Shown: positions 27,193-35,663 of the stretch, piece after piece
Layout: each line of letters starts with the position of its first letter
Position numbering within the stretch: the stretch's first letter is position 1
NCBI RefSeq assembly: GCF_011927955.1
Contig: NZ_JAATJN010000001.1
Coordinates: forward strand, 1,178,001-1,242,000
Source: Brevibacterium marinum
GTDB lineage: Bacteria; Actinomycetota; Actinomycetes; Actinomycetales; Brevibacteriaceae
Reading direction: 5' to 3'
DNA length: 64,000 bases
Made by a program: the position numbers and the translations under genes
Notes under the pieces: model-generated
Told to the model about the DNA's origin: nothing
The model's database searches: none
What the model saw: only the letters and a program-made list of their open reading frames with translations

Positions 27193-27606
27193 CTATTGGC
27201 TTTTCGCGGATGCGGAGCAGTCGGGGCAGAGTCCGAAGATCTCGAACTCGTGTCGCCGGACCTCGAACCCGTGCGCCTGGGCCGTGGTGCTGATCCACTC
27301 TTCGCTGGGAGGTTCCACCTCGACGGCCTTTCCGCAGTTCTCGCACACCAGATGATGGTGGTGCTCGTCCTGGGAGCAGGCACGGAACAGCTGCGTCTCG
27401 GCGATGGTGATGGAATCGGCGTACCCGGACTCGCTCAGAGAGTTGAGCTGGCGGTAGACGGTGGCCAATCCCACGGTGTGGCCCTGGTCTTCAAGTGTCC
27501 GGTGGAGCTGTTGGGCGGAGACGAAGCGCCTCTCGTTCTCCAGCGCGGTACCGATGACGGCCTTCTGGGCCGTGCTCCGAGTCTTCTTGGGTTCCTCAGT
27601 CGTCAT
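27193..27606 (-). CDS. zur: Fur family zinc uptake regulator Zur
   Basis: A 137-residue Fur-family repressor. Residues 10-75 form the winged helix (VSAQQLHRTLEDQGHTVGLATVYRQLNSL). The metal sites are visible: EHHHHLVCENCGKAV and CPDC near the C terminus, the structural Cys4 zinc, plus the His-rich sensing site. All surrounding genes (rpmJ2, two CobW-like genes, aztABCD) are of zinc type, so Zur rather than Fur is the natural reading. It lies convergent to the P-loop-less CobW gene and divergent from the other cobW gene. Confidence 0.92.
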   Translation of the reverse strand: MTTEEPKKTRSTAQKAVIGTALENERRFVSAQQLHRTLEDQGHTVGLATVYRQLNSLSESGYADSITIAETQLFRACSQDEHHHHLVCENCGKAVEVEPPSEEWISTTAQAHGFEVRRHEFEIFGLCPDCSASAKSQ

Positions 27607-27682
27607 GTTTCCTGTGCCTCCGACTGTGTCGCGTGAGTGATCGGGGTGAGCATATGCGTATGTGTTGATGTGTTTTGGAATT

Positions 27683-27701
27683 AATGAAAAACGTTACCAT
27701 T
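27683..27701. promoter_or_regulatory. Zur box before cobW/ZNG1 gene
   Basis: AATGAAAAACGTTACCATT is a 19-bp imperfect palindrome (AATG-N2-AA-N3-TT-N2-CATT) that ends 40 nt before the start of the CobW GTPase gene and about 80 nt from zur. It fits the AT-rich symmetric site style of actinobacterial Zur. Confidence 0.7.
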
Positions 27702-27741
27702 AGCGAGTGCGAAACGGGACGAAGATCGCTGAGGAGGAGAT

Positions 27742-28920
27742 GTGAGCAGGAGGCGGTCCGCGGGCGCCGTTCCGGTTATTGTGCTGACCGGTTACCTGGG
27801 TGCGGGAAAGACGAGTCTGCTCAACCATCTGCTGCGCCACCCCGAGGCCCGCATCGGGGTCGTCGTCAACGACTTCGGCGACCTCAACATCGACGCGGGC
27901 CTCGTCGTCGGCCAGGTCGACGAACCCTTCTCCATCTCGGGCGGATGCATCTGCTGCCTTGACGACGACACCTCGCTCGAAGACGCGCTCACCGCACTCG
28001 CGAAACCACGCCTGAGACTCGACGCCATCATCGTCGAGGCCAGCGGCTTCGCCGAACCACTGACCCTGGCGCGGATGGTCACGCGCATGGGCCACCACCG
28101 GTTCCACCTCGGCGGAGTCATCGACGTCGTCGACGCCACCATGCACGCGAGCACCGTCGACACGGAATCCGCGCCGCCGATGCGATATGCGGCGACGACC
28201 CTGGTCCTCGTCAACAAGCTCGACCAGCTGTCTGCCGCCGATCGTGAGCCCGCCGTCGAAGCCATCCGAAAGCGGGTCCACCAGCGCAATCCGCGACTGC
28301 TCGTCGTCGGCACCAGCTATGGACGACTCGATCCCGCGCTCATCTTCGACCCCGGCTCGGGCGGCGAGGCCGGCTCGGACGTCGCCGTCAATGGCGACGG
28401 TGCCCGGCCCATCCAAGCCGAGCTGCCGATTCGGGAGCTCATCCGGCAGGCTTATGCCGAGGCAGCAGAGAAGGAGCTCAACGCCGAGACGGGCATCGAC
28501 TCAGAAGCAGGCATTGACTCAGAAGCGGAGAGCGCCCCGGTGCACAGACACGCGCAGTCGGTAACTGTGACCGGCGAGGGGACCGCCGACCCGGATGCCG
28601 TCATGGACCTCCTCGAAGATCTGCCTGCCGGGGTCTACCGGGTGAAGGGCTCGATCCTCGTCGACGACAGGACCGGGAGCAGGACCTACGGCGTGCAGGC
28701 CGTGGGCCCGAACGTCTATGTGTCGACCGCACCCGCGCAGGCGGCCGGCTGGGACAGTCAGGTGGTCGTCATCGGTGAGGGCTTCGATGAGGACGCCGTT
28801 CGAGCGAGGCTGGACGAAGCGCTTCGCACCGGGCATGCCTCTGCCGGCTCCGTCGGCTGCGACCCTGCAGGCTCACGCGGCGTCGAGCGCCTCCGCCACC
28901 ACATCCGCCTGCACGCCTGA
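27742..28920 (+). CDS. CobW/ZNG1 family metal-chaperone GTPase
   Basis: A 392-residue P-loop GTPase that delivers metal to client proteins (COG0523). Motifs in order: Walker A TGYLGAGKTS, the metal-binding CxCC in SGGCICCLDDDT, VEASGFAEP and the NKLD base-recognition motif, then an acidic His-poor linker (ELNAETGIDSEAGIDSEAESA, with a short internal repeat) and the CobW_C domain. The start is GTG 27742 behind GAGGAGGAGAT. With a Zur box upstream, it is most likely a zinc-starvation chaperone, like ZNG1-type proteins. Confidence 0.9.
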   Translation: MSRRRSAGAVPVIVLTGYLGAGKTSLLNHLLRHPEARIGVVVNDFGDLNIDAGLVVGQVDEPFSISGGCICCLDDDTSLEDALTALAKPRLRLDAIIVEASGFAEPLTLARMVTRMGHHRFHLGGVIDVVDATMHASTVDTESAPPMRYAATTLVLVNKLDQLSAADREPAVEAIRKRVHQRNPRLLVVGTSYGRLDPALIFDPGSGGEAGSDVAVNGDGARPIQAELPIRELIRQAYAEAAEKELNAETGIDSEAGIDSEAESAPVHRHAQSVTVTGEGTADPDAVMDLLEDLPAGVYRVKGSILVDDRTGSRTYGVQAVGPNVYVSTAPAQAAGWDSQVVVIGEGFDEDAVRARLDEALRTGHASAGSVGCDPAGSRGVERLRHHIRLHA

Positions 28921-29016
28921 GACGTCCAGCCCCCTGCGCAATCTCCGCATTACCGGACCCAGAGACGGAGGAAAACACCCGCGCCCGCGGGCCCTGACAG
29001 GTCATAGGGTCGAATC

Positions 29017-29100
29017 ATGACCGACTTCCCGCCTCGCAATCAACCTTTCGGGGGAGGAAGAAGACAACTTTCGGGGGACGCGCCGACGCGTCGCACCTGA
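29017..29100 (+). CDS. possible 27-residue leaderless peptide upstream of the RND gene
   Basis: An ATG at 29017 lies 6 nt after TAGGGT, exactly the leaderless layout of neighbouring genes, and opens a 27-codon frame (MTDFPPRNQPFGGGRRQLSG...) ending at TGA 29100. It contains two copies of CTTTCGGGGGA-like DNA (about 29044 and 29067). It may be a leader peptide for the exporter gene that starts at 29193. Coding is unproven; there is no homology I can claim. Confidence 0.35.
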   Translation: MTDFPPRNQPFGGGRRQLSGDAPTRRT

Positions 29101-29192
29101 AAGACTGAACCGGCTCCCCACCCGGACCATCCCCACCCAACCACCCGCTGACGTCGCCCGCAGCTCCCGCATGCCCTAACCCGGAGGAACCC

Positions 29193-32100
29193 GTGTCCCT
29201 GATCACCGGAATGAGTCTGAAGAACCGCCTCATCGTCGGACTGCTCACCCTCGTGATCGCCGTCTTCGGCGTCGTCGCGACCACCTCGCTCAACCAGGAG
29301 ACGATGCCCTCGGTCGAAATGCCCGGCACCTCGGTGCAGGTCACGGTCCCGGGAGCCTCCCCCGAGGTCGTCGAGGAGTCGGTGACCGAACCGATCGAAA
29401 CCGCGCTCGAAGGAGTCGGCGACCTCGAGACGGTGACCACGACCACCTCGGCGGGGACGATGTCGGCCGAGGTCACCTGGCCGTTCGGCGAGGATGCGGA
29501 CGAGATGACGGGCTCTGTGCGCTCCGCGCTCGACTCCGCGAAGGCGGACCTGCCCGACGGCGCCGAGGCACAGGTGCTCGAACAGCAGATCGACGACATT
29601 CCGGTGGTGATGTTCGCCGTCTCGGGTGGGGATGCGCAGACGCTCGGGGATCGCGTCGAGTCCGAGCTCGTGCCCGAGCTCCAAGCCGTCGAGGGTGTAG
29701 CGGGCGTCGAGATGGCCGGGCAGAACGAGCAGCAGGTGACCATCAGCTTCCGCCCCGACGACGTCAACGACAAGAACGTCGTCACCACCTCGGTGCCCGA
29801 TGAGCTCACCGCGGCCGGCACCGTCGTCCCGGCCGGTCAGAGCGCACACGGGGACAAGTCGTTGGCGGTCGAAGTCGGCAGTGAACTCGACGCCGTCGAG
29901 AAGGTCGAGAAGACCCCGCTGCGCACCGCCGACGGAACGGTCCTGCTCGGCGAGGTCGCCGATGTCGAACTCGACTCCGTGGATAAAACCTCGTATTCGC
30001 GCGCCGACGGCAAAGACGCCGTGACGGTGTCCGTGACCAAAGGACAGGACGCCAACGTCGTCTCGGTCTCCCACGGCGTCAACGAGGTCGTCGACCGGGT
30101 CGGTCCCGAGCTCGGCGACGACACCGCCTTCTCCACGATCTTCGATCAGGCACCGGAGATCGAGAAGTCGATCCACGACCTGTCCGTCGAGGGAGGGCTC
30201 GGGCTGTTCTTCGCGATCCTCGTGATCCTCGCCTTCCTCGGTTCGTTCCGCTCGACCGTGGTCGCCGCGATCTCCATTCCGATGTCGCTGCTCATCGCGA
30301 TGATCGGCCTCATGGTCGGTGACTACACGCTGAACATCCTCACCCTGGGCGCCCTGACGATCGCCGTCGGCCGCGTCGTCGATGACTCCATCGTCGTCAT
30401 CGAGAACATCCGCAGACGGCAGGGCACGACCGAGCTGACGATCGACGACATCGTCGCCTCGGTCAAACAGGTGGCCGGAGCCATCACCGCCTCGACCCTG
30501 ACCACCGTGGCCGTGTTCCTGCCCATCGTCATCGTCGACGGCATCGCCGGACAGCTGTTCCGGCCGTTCTCCGTGACCGTGTCGCTGGCTCTGCTCGGCT
30601 CCCTGGTGGTCGCGCTGACGATCGTCCCCGTCTTCAGCTATTGGGTGCTGCGGAAGAGTCCGAAGCCGCTGTCTCCGAAGCGCCAGGCAGCCACCGATGC
30701 ACGCTACGAAGCGTGGGCCGCAAAGCACCGCCGGCGTGGAATCAAGCGTGCCGAGCGCCGCCAGTCGAGGATCGAGAAGAAGAACGCCAAACGCGAGGCC
30801 AAGGGCAAGTCGCTGCTTCCCGCGGCGACGGCCGATGGGCCGGTCGCGCCGATGCCCGGCGACGGTGAGGCCTCCGGCAGGATCGACCGTCTCCAGCAGC
30901 GCAGCCTGCCCGCCATCCTCGCCGCCCTGCGCCACCCATGGCGGACCATCGTCATCTCTGTGGCGATCTTCGCGGTGACGATGATGATGGCCAGCTTCCT
31001 CAAGACCGACCTCCTCGGCTCCGCCGGCCAGGGGTCCGTCTCCATCTCGCAGACCCTGCCGGCCGGCACCTCGCTCCAAGCCAGCGACGAGGCGGCGAAG
31101 CAGATCGAAGACGTGCTCGCTGGTGAAAAGGCGGTCGACACCTATTCGACGACTGTCAATGGGCCGGAGGCAGGTGCCGAGAATTCCTTCAACATCACGC
31201 TCAAGCAGACCTCGGATGCGGAGGCGGCGACGAACCGGATCCGGACCCAGCTCGATCACCTCGGCGAGGACATCGGGGAGACCGACGTCCAAGACGCCGG
31301 CGGCACCACGAACGACGACGTCGAGATCAAGCTCTCCGGGACCGACCTCAGTGTCCTCGGCAAGGCCGCGGATGCGGTGACGACGAGGATGGGGGAGACG
31401 CAGGGCGTGACGAACGCCCGCAACGATCTCGCCTCCGACCAGCCGATCATCCACGTCGACGTCGATCGGGAGAAGGCAGCCGACTACGGCTACAGCCAGG
31501 CCGAGGTCGGGCAGGCCATCGCGGCCGCCCTGCACGGAAGCGAAGCCGGAACGCTGTCGCTGGAGGGCAAGGAGCGCGACATCTTCCTCGCCCCGACCCA
31601 CCCGGATGCCTCACCGGATGAGATCCGAGCGCTCGAGCTTCCCGTCACCGAGGTGCAGACGCAGAACGCACAGGAGGCCGCGACCGACGCCGTCGAGGAG
31701 AAGACCGACGCTCGGGCCGAGGCGGCCAAGGCCAGGGCGGCGGACGAATCGGCCGAGCAGCTCGAGTCCGCACGGGAGGCTCGCGACAATGCGGCCGATC
31801 AGCTCGAAGAGGCCCGGGAGGCACTGGACGAGGCGAGGAATCCGGCGCCGGCGCCGAGCCCGTCAGACATGGCCGCCGAACAGGTCGAGCAGGCCGAAGC
31901 CGGCGTCGAACAGGCCGAGAAGGGTCTGAAGGAGGCCAATGACGCCATCGATGACCTCATCGACGGCCAGCGCGAGCAGGAGGAGACCCAGGCCGAGGAG
32001 CAGGAGCTCGCCGACGAACAGGCGGCGATCCCCGACATCGAGGGAGAGCCGATCACGGTCGACGAGATCGCGAGCGTCGACGAGACCGAGACTCCGGCCA

Positions 32101-32870
32101 CGATCACCCGTGAGGACGGGGACCGTCAGGTCACGGTGTTCGCCACGCCGGCCGAAGGGCAGCTCAATCCCGTGTCCGCCGAGGCGCAGGAGCTGACCTC
32201 GAGCATGGACCTGCCCGAGGGTGTGAGCTTCGACGTCGGCGGAGCGAGCCAGGAGCAGGCCGATTCCTTCGGCCAGCTCGGGTGGGCGATGCTGGTGGCG
32301 ATCGCTCTGGTCTTCCTCGTCATGATCGCGACCTTCCGCAGCCTCGTCCAGCCGCTCATCCTCCTCGTGTCGATCCCCTTCGCCGCGACCGGTGCCGTGC
32401 TGCTTCTGCTGCTGACCGGGACGCCGTTGGGCATCCCCTCACTCATCGGCCTACTCATGCTCATCGGCATCGTGGTGACGAACGCGATCGTGCTCATCGA
32501 CCTCATCAACAAGCTGCGTGAGTACGGACTGGGGCTCTCGGATGCGATCATCCACGGCACCCGGCTGCGTCTGCGACCGATCCTCATGACCGCCGCCGCC
32601 ACGGTCTTCGCGCTCGTGCCCATGTCCTTGGGCCTCACGGGTGGAGGCGTCTTCATCTCCCAGCCCCTGGCGATCGTCGTCATCGGCGGGCTGACCTCCT
32701 CGACCGTGCTCACCCTGATCCTCGTGCCTGCCCTCTACCTCCTCGTCGAACGACGCAAGGAGCGCCGGGCGGAGGCCAGGGAGAAAAAGGCCGCGGCCAA
32801 GCGTGAGGCCGACGAAGCGAGGATCGAAGCGGAGGCCGCCGAGGTGGCTGCCGGGGACGATGGCCGGTGA
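29193..32870 (+). CDS. RND (HAE1-like) efflux transporter with coiled-coil insertion
   Basis: A 1225-residue resistance-nodulation-division exporter: helix 1 (LIVGLLTLVIAVFGVVATTSL), a first porter domain, helices 2-6 with the proton-relay motif AVGRVVDDSIVVIENI, a cytoplasmic loop of about 80 basic residues (SPKRQAATDARYEAW...), and the second half ending in GIVVTNAIVLIDLINKLREYG. Residues about 830-950 are an Ala/Glu/Gln-rich coiled-coil that is not part of standard HAE1 proteins. GTG 29193 follows CCGGAGGAAC. No adaptor or outer-membrane partner is present, as expected in a Gram-positive. Its place in a zinc island does not itself prove a metal substrate. Confidence 0.9.
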   Translation: MSLITGMSLKNRLIVGLLTLVIAVFGVVATTSLNQETMPSVEMPGTSVQVTVPGASPEVVEESVTEPIETALEGVGDLETVTTTTSAGTMSAEVTWPFGEDADEMTGSVRSALDSAKADLPDGAEAQVLEQQIDDIPVVMFAVSGGDAQTLGDRVESELVPELQAVEGVAGVEMAGQNEQQVTISFRPDDVNDKNVVTTSVPDELTAAGTVVPAGQSAHGDKSLAVEVGSELDAVEKVEKTPLRTADGTVLLGEVADVELDSVDKTSYSRADGKDAVTVSVTKGQDANVVSVSHGVNEVVDRVGPELGDDTAFSTIFDQAPEIEKSIHDLSVEGGLGLFFAILVILAFLGSFRSTVVAAISIPMSLLIAMIGLMVGDYTLNILTLGALTIAVGRVVDDSIVVIENIRRRQGTTELTIDDIVASVKQVAGAITASTLTTVAVFLPIVIVDGIAGQLFRPFSVTVSLALLGSLVVALTIVPVFSYWVLRKSPKPLSPKRQAATDARYEAWAAKHRRRGIKRAERRQSRIEKKNAKREAKGKSLLPAATADGPVAPMPGDGEASGRIDRLQQRSLPAILAALRHPWRTIVISVAIFAVTMMMASFLKTDLLGSAGQGSVSISQTLPAGTSLQASDEAAKQIEDVLAGEKAVDTYSTTVNGPEAGAENSFNITLKQTSDAEAATNRIRTQLDHLGEDIGETDVQDAGGTTNDDVEIKLSGTDLSVLGKAADAVTTRMGETQGVTNARNDLASDQPIIHVDVDREKAADYGYSQAEVGQAIAAALHGSEAGTLSLEGKERDIFLAPTHPDASPDEIRALELPVTEVQTQNAQEAATDAVEEKTDARAEAAKARAADESAEQLESAREARDNAADQLEEAREALDEARNPAPAPSPSDMAAEQVEQAEAGVEQAEKGLKEANDAIDDLIDGQREQEETQAEEQELADEQAAIPDIEGEPITVDEIASVDETETPATITREDGDRQVTVFATPAEGQLNPVSAEAQELTSSMDLPEGVSFDVGGASQEQADSFGQLGWAMLVAIALVFLVMIATFRSLVQPLILLVSIPFAATGAVLLLLLTGTPLGIPSLIGLLMLIGIVVTNAIVLIDLINKLREYGLGLSDAIIHGTRLRLRPILMTAAATVFALVPMSLGLTGGGVFISQPLAIVVIGGLTSSTVLTLILVPALYLLVERRKERRAEAREKKAAAKREADEARIEAEAAEVAAGDDGR

Positions 32871-32907
32871 CTGTTGAGTCCACCGACGAGTTCACCTCGG
32901 TGAGACG

Positions 32908-33540
32908 TCACTGTGCCGTCGGTCCGCCCTGGTGGAGCCGGACGACGTGGTCGGCTCTCTCCGCCTGGGTGGACTCGTGCGTGGCCATGACGATGGTGGT
33001 GCCGCGGCTGCGCTCCGACTCGATGGCGGCGGCGATGTCCTCGGCGGCTCGGACGTCGACTCCTGCGAGAGGTTCGTCGAGGAGGAGCAGCTCGGAGTGC
33101 TGAGCCAATCCCTGTGCGACCAGAGCACGCTGACGCTGCCCACCGGACAGGGACCCGAGGCGACGCGAGGCAAGATCGTGTATCCGCACACGCCCCAGGC
33201 AGTCGTCGATGACTGCCCGATCGTCCTCGCCGAGGCGGGCGAAGGGACCGCGTAAGTTCCATCTGCCCATCGCGACGACCTGCCTGACGGTGATCGGCAG
33301 GTGATCCGGAGCGGAACTCCGCTGGGGAACGAAGGCGATGCTGCCCGGTCGGCCGGAGATGACGCCGCTCGTCGGTCTGAGCAGGCCCGCCAGGGCCATG
33401 AGCACCGTGGACTTGCCCGAACCATTGGCGCCGACGAGCGCCGTGACCTGGCCCGGAGCTGCGCTGAGAGACACTGTGTCAACCGCAGGATGCCCGCCGT
33501 GATGGCACGTCAGGTTCGTGACGGTGATCGGATTGCCCAT
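32908..33540 (-). CDS. aztA: zinc ABC importer ATPase AztA
   Basis: A 210-residue ATP-binding subunit with Walker A LVGANGSGKST, Q-loop FVPQRSS, signature LSGGQRQRALVAQ and Walker B LLLLDEPLAGVD. It is divergent from the permease gene aztB, 29 bases away. ATG 33540 begins MGNPITVTNLTC; a longer frame to 33591 overlaps aztB and is rejected. TATCGT lies 6 nt before the ATG, so it is likely leaderless, and the Zur box overlaps this -10 element. Confidence 0.92.
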   Translation of the reverse strand: MGNPITVTNLTCHHGGHPAVDTVSLSAAPGQVTALVGANGSGKSTVLMALAGLLRPTSGVISGRPGSIAFVPQRSSAPDHLPITVRQVVAMGRWNLRGPFARLGEDDRAVIDDCLGRVRIHDLASRRLGSLSGGQRQRALVAQGLAQHSELLLLDEPLAGVDVRAAEDIAAAIESERSRGTTIVMATHESTQAERADHVVRLHQGGPTAQ

Positions 33541-33569
33541 CCTGTAACGATAATGGTTATCATCATCGA
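33541..33569. promoter_or_regulatory. compact divergent Zur-controlled promoter of aztA/aztB
   Basis: The 29-bp gap holds GATAATGGTTATC (33549-33561), a palindrome centred between two divergent genes. On each strand a TANNNT -10 element (TATCGT toward aztA, TATCAT toward aztB) is followed by exactly six bases and an ATG. The palindrome covers most of both -10 elements, so one Zur dimer pair would shut both leaderless transcripts. Confidence 0.75.
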
Positions 33570-34421
33570 ATGGAATTCCTGTTCGCGCCATTCGAGGTCT
33601 CCTTCGTTCTGCGAGCGCTGATCGCGGGCGCGCTCGCCGCGGTGCTGTGCGGGTGCATCGGCGCCTGGGTCGTCCTGCGGGGGCTGTCCTTCTTCGGTGA
33701 CGCGATGTCGCACGGAATGCTGCCCGGAGTGGCGATCGCCTCGCTCCTGGGTGGCCATCTCATGATCGGTGCTGCGGCGAGTGCGCTGGTGATGGCGGCG
33801 GGGATCACCTGGGTGTCGAGGGAGTCGAAGCTGTCCCAGGATGTCGGCATCGGCCTGCTGTTCGTCGGAATGCTGGCCGTCGGAGTGGTCATCGTCTCCC
33901 ATTCCCAGTCATTCGCCGTCGACCTCACGAGCTTCCTGTTCGGTGACGTGCTCGGTGTTCGCGAACAGGACCTGATCGTTCTGACGGCTGCGGTGTGCCT
34001 GGGCGTGCTGGCATGCGTGCTCCTGCACAGGCCGTTCCTTGCGCTCGCCTTCGATGAGCGCAAGGCGGCGACGCTGGGGCTGCGGCCCGCCAGGGCTCAT
34101 GGTGCGATGCTCGTGCTCACGGCGATGGCGGTGGTCGCCTCGTTCCAGGTCGTCGGCACGCTTCTGGTGTTCGGGCTCCTCATCGGTCCGCCTGCGACGG
34201 CGTATCTGCTCTTCGATCGAATCGCGGTCATCATGGTCGCGGCTTCGACGATCGGCACAGGCGCGACCTTCCTGGGCCTGCTTGTGAGCTGGCATGCCGA
34301 GACGTCGGCGGGTGCGACCATTGCGCTCCTCACCGTTCTCGCCTTTTTCGCCGTCCTCGTCGCGAAGCGCATCAGAAGTGCGCTACGATACTGTCTACAG
34401 ACTGAGAATCATTATCAATAG
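33570..34421 (+). CDS. aztB: zinc ABC importer permease AztB
   Basis: A 283-residue ABC-3 family permease (ZnuB/TroC type) with eight or nine helices. GCIGAWVVLRGLSFFGDAMSHGMLPGVAIA is the family signature near the N terminus. It pairs with AztA and the binding protein AztC. The start at ATG 33570 is 6 nt after TATCAT. The last codons (RYCLQTENHYQ) overlap a second Zur box that controls the next gene. Confidence 0.93.
   Translation: MEFLFAPFEVSFVLRALIAGALAAVLCGCIGAWVVLRGLSFFGDAMSHGMLPGVAIASLLGGHLMIGAAASALVMAAGITWVSRESKLSQDVGIGLLFVGMLAVGVVIVSHSQSFAVDLTSFLFGDVLGVREQDLIVLTAAVCLGVLACVLLHRPFLALAFDERKAATLGLRPARAHGAMLVLTAMAVVASFQVVGTLLVFGLLIGPPATAYLLFDRIAVIMVAASTIGTGATFLGLLVSWHAETSAGATIALLTVLAFFAVLVAKRIRSALRYCLQTENHYQ
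34403..34417. promoter_or_regulatory. Zur box before aztD1
   Basis: TGAGAATCATTATCA is a near-perfect 7-1-7 Fur/Zur box (TGA-N-AAT-N-ATT-N-TCA). It lies inside the last codons of aztB, 14 nt before the next ATG, so the downstream genes have their own zinc-controlled promoter inside the operon. Confidence 0.85.
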
Positions 34422-34430
34422 AAAGATCTC

Positions 34431-35663
34431 ATGAACAGCACACCAGCATTGACCGTCCCGAGCGCGACGCTGATCGCCCTGCTCGCCCTCAGCGGCTGCC
34501 AAGGGCAGCGGGGCAGCGAAGCCGATGAGACCGGGACGTCCACGGCTGCCCATGGATACGTCGAGGGCGCCGAAGAGGCCGATGAGCCGCAGCTGCGCCT
34601 GAGCGTCAGCGATGCGAAGACCGGTGCGGTCTCCGTGCTCGACCTGCTCAGCGAAGACGTCGTCGCCGAGGTCGAAGCCTCACCGGCCACGACACTGTCG
34701 GGGACGGACTCCCGGTACCTCTACCTCGGCGACGGTGAGGCCGGCACCGTCACCGCGGTCGACACCGGGGCCTGGACGGTCGACCATGGCGACCACAAGC
34801 ACTTCTACCGGGCCGAGGCGAAGACGCTCGGACAGATCGAGGGCGCTGAGCCGGGACACGTCGTCGCGGCGCCGACCGAGGCGGCCTTCTTCTTCGACGG
34901 AGAGGGACGGGCCAAGATCTACGACCGGACAGCCTTCGGCGACGGCGAGCTCACCCAGCTCGGCACCGTGGCACCCGGCCCCCACCACGGGGTGGCGGTC
35001 CCCTACGAGGACCACTTCGTGTCGACGGTCCCCGGTGAGAAGGCCGACGATCTGCCGTCCGAACTCACGGTCTACGATGACCAGGGCCGAGGCTCCCCGG
35101 TCGAAGGGGACTGTGCGGCAATCCACGGCGCCGGTGTCACCCGGGAAGGGCCCGTCTTCGCGTGCGCTGACGGAGTGATCAGGGTCGACGATGATTTCGA
35201 CGCTGAGGTCCTCCCTTATCCCGACGAGGCCGACGGTGCTCGAGCCTGGTCCGTCGAAGTCGGACGCGACCTTGCCGCGGCCGGCTTCGAGGACGGCGGA
35301 ATCGGGATCCTCGACGCCGAGACCGGTGAGTGGACGTTCGCCGACACCGGCGCCGAGGTGGTCTCCGCGGGCGTTGCTCCCGACGATTCCGCCGTCGTCG
35401 CGCTCGATGAAGACGGCGCCGTCTATTCGCTCGACCCGGAATCCGGGAAGGTGCTGACGGAGAAGAAGCTCGTCGAACCCTATGAAAGCGACGAGGAGGG
35501 GCACGGGAGCGGGCCCTCGGTGGCAGTCGACAGCGAACGCACCTATGTCAGCGACCCGGCCTCGGGGACCGTCCTCGAACTGGACCCGGCCGACGGCCTG
35601 CGTCAGGCGCGCAGCTTCGACATCGGCGGGGCGCCCGGAGCCCTGGCCGTGACGGGTCGCTGA
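34431..35663 (+). CDS. aztD: AztD-like zinc chaperone lipoprotein (first copy)
   Basis: A 410-residue secreted lipoprotein (signal peptide with LLALSGC, Cys at residue 23) with the beta-propeller-like repeats of AztD, the extracytoplasmic chaperone that hands zinc to AztC. His clusters typical of AztD are seen in VDHGDHKHFYR, PGPHHGVAVPYEDHF and AIHGAGV. Its TGA overlaps the aztC ATG (TGATG). A Zur box lies right upstream. It is a paralogue of the gene at 36628 (about the same length and layout), so this locus has two AztD-type proteins. Confidence 0.88.
   Translation: MNSTPALTVPSATLIALLALSGCQGQRGSEADETGTSTAAHGYVEGAEEADEPQLRLSVSDAKTGAVSVLDLLSEDVVAEVEASPATTLSGTDSRYLYLGDGEAGTVTAVDTGAWTVDHGDHKHFYRAEAKTLGQIEGAEPGHVVAAPTEAAFFFDGEGRAKIYDRTAFGDGELTQLGTVAPGPHHGVAVPYEDHFVSTVPGEKADDLPSELTVYDDQGRGSPVEGDCAAIHGAGVTREGPVFACADGVIRVDDDFDAEVLPYPDEADGARAWSVEVGRDLAAAGFEDGGIGILDAETGEWTFADTGAEVVSAGVAPDDSAVVALDEDGAVYSLDPESGKVLTEKKLVEPYESDEEGHGSGPSVAVDSERTYVSDPASGTVLELDPADGLRQARSFDIGGAPGALAVTGR

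Noticed and set aside
29040-31601. 853-codon open frame on the minus strand opposite the RND gene
   Set aside because: It is an antisense shadow of a high-GC gene, with Arg/Asp/His-rich low-complexity sequence and no domain. The plus-strand RND protein is unmistakable.
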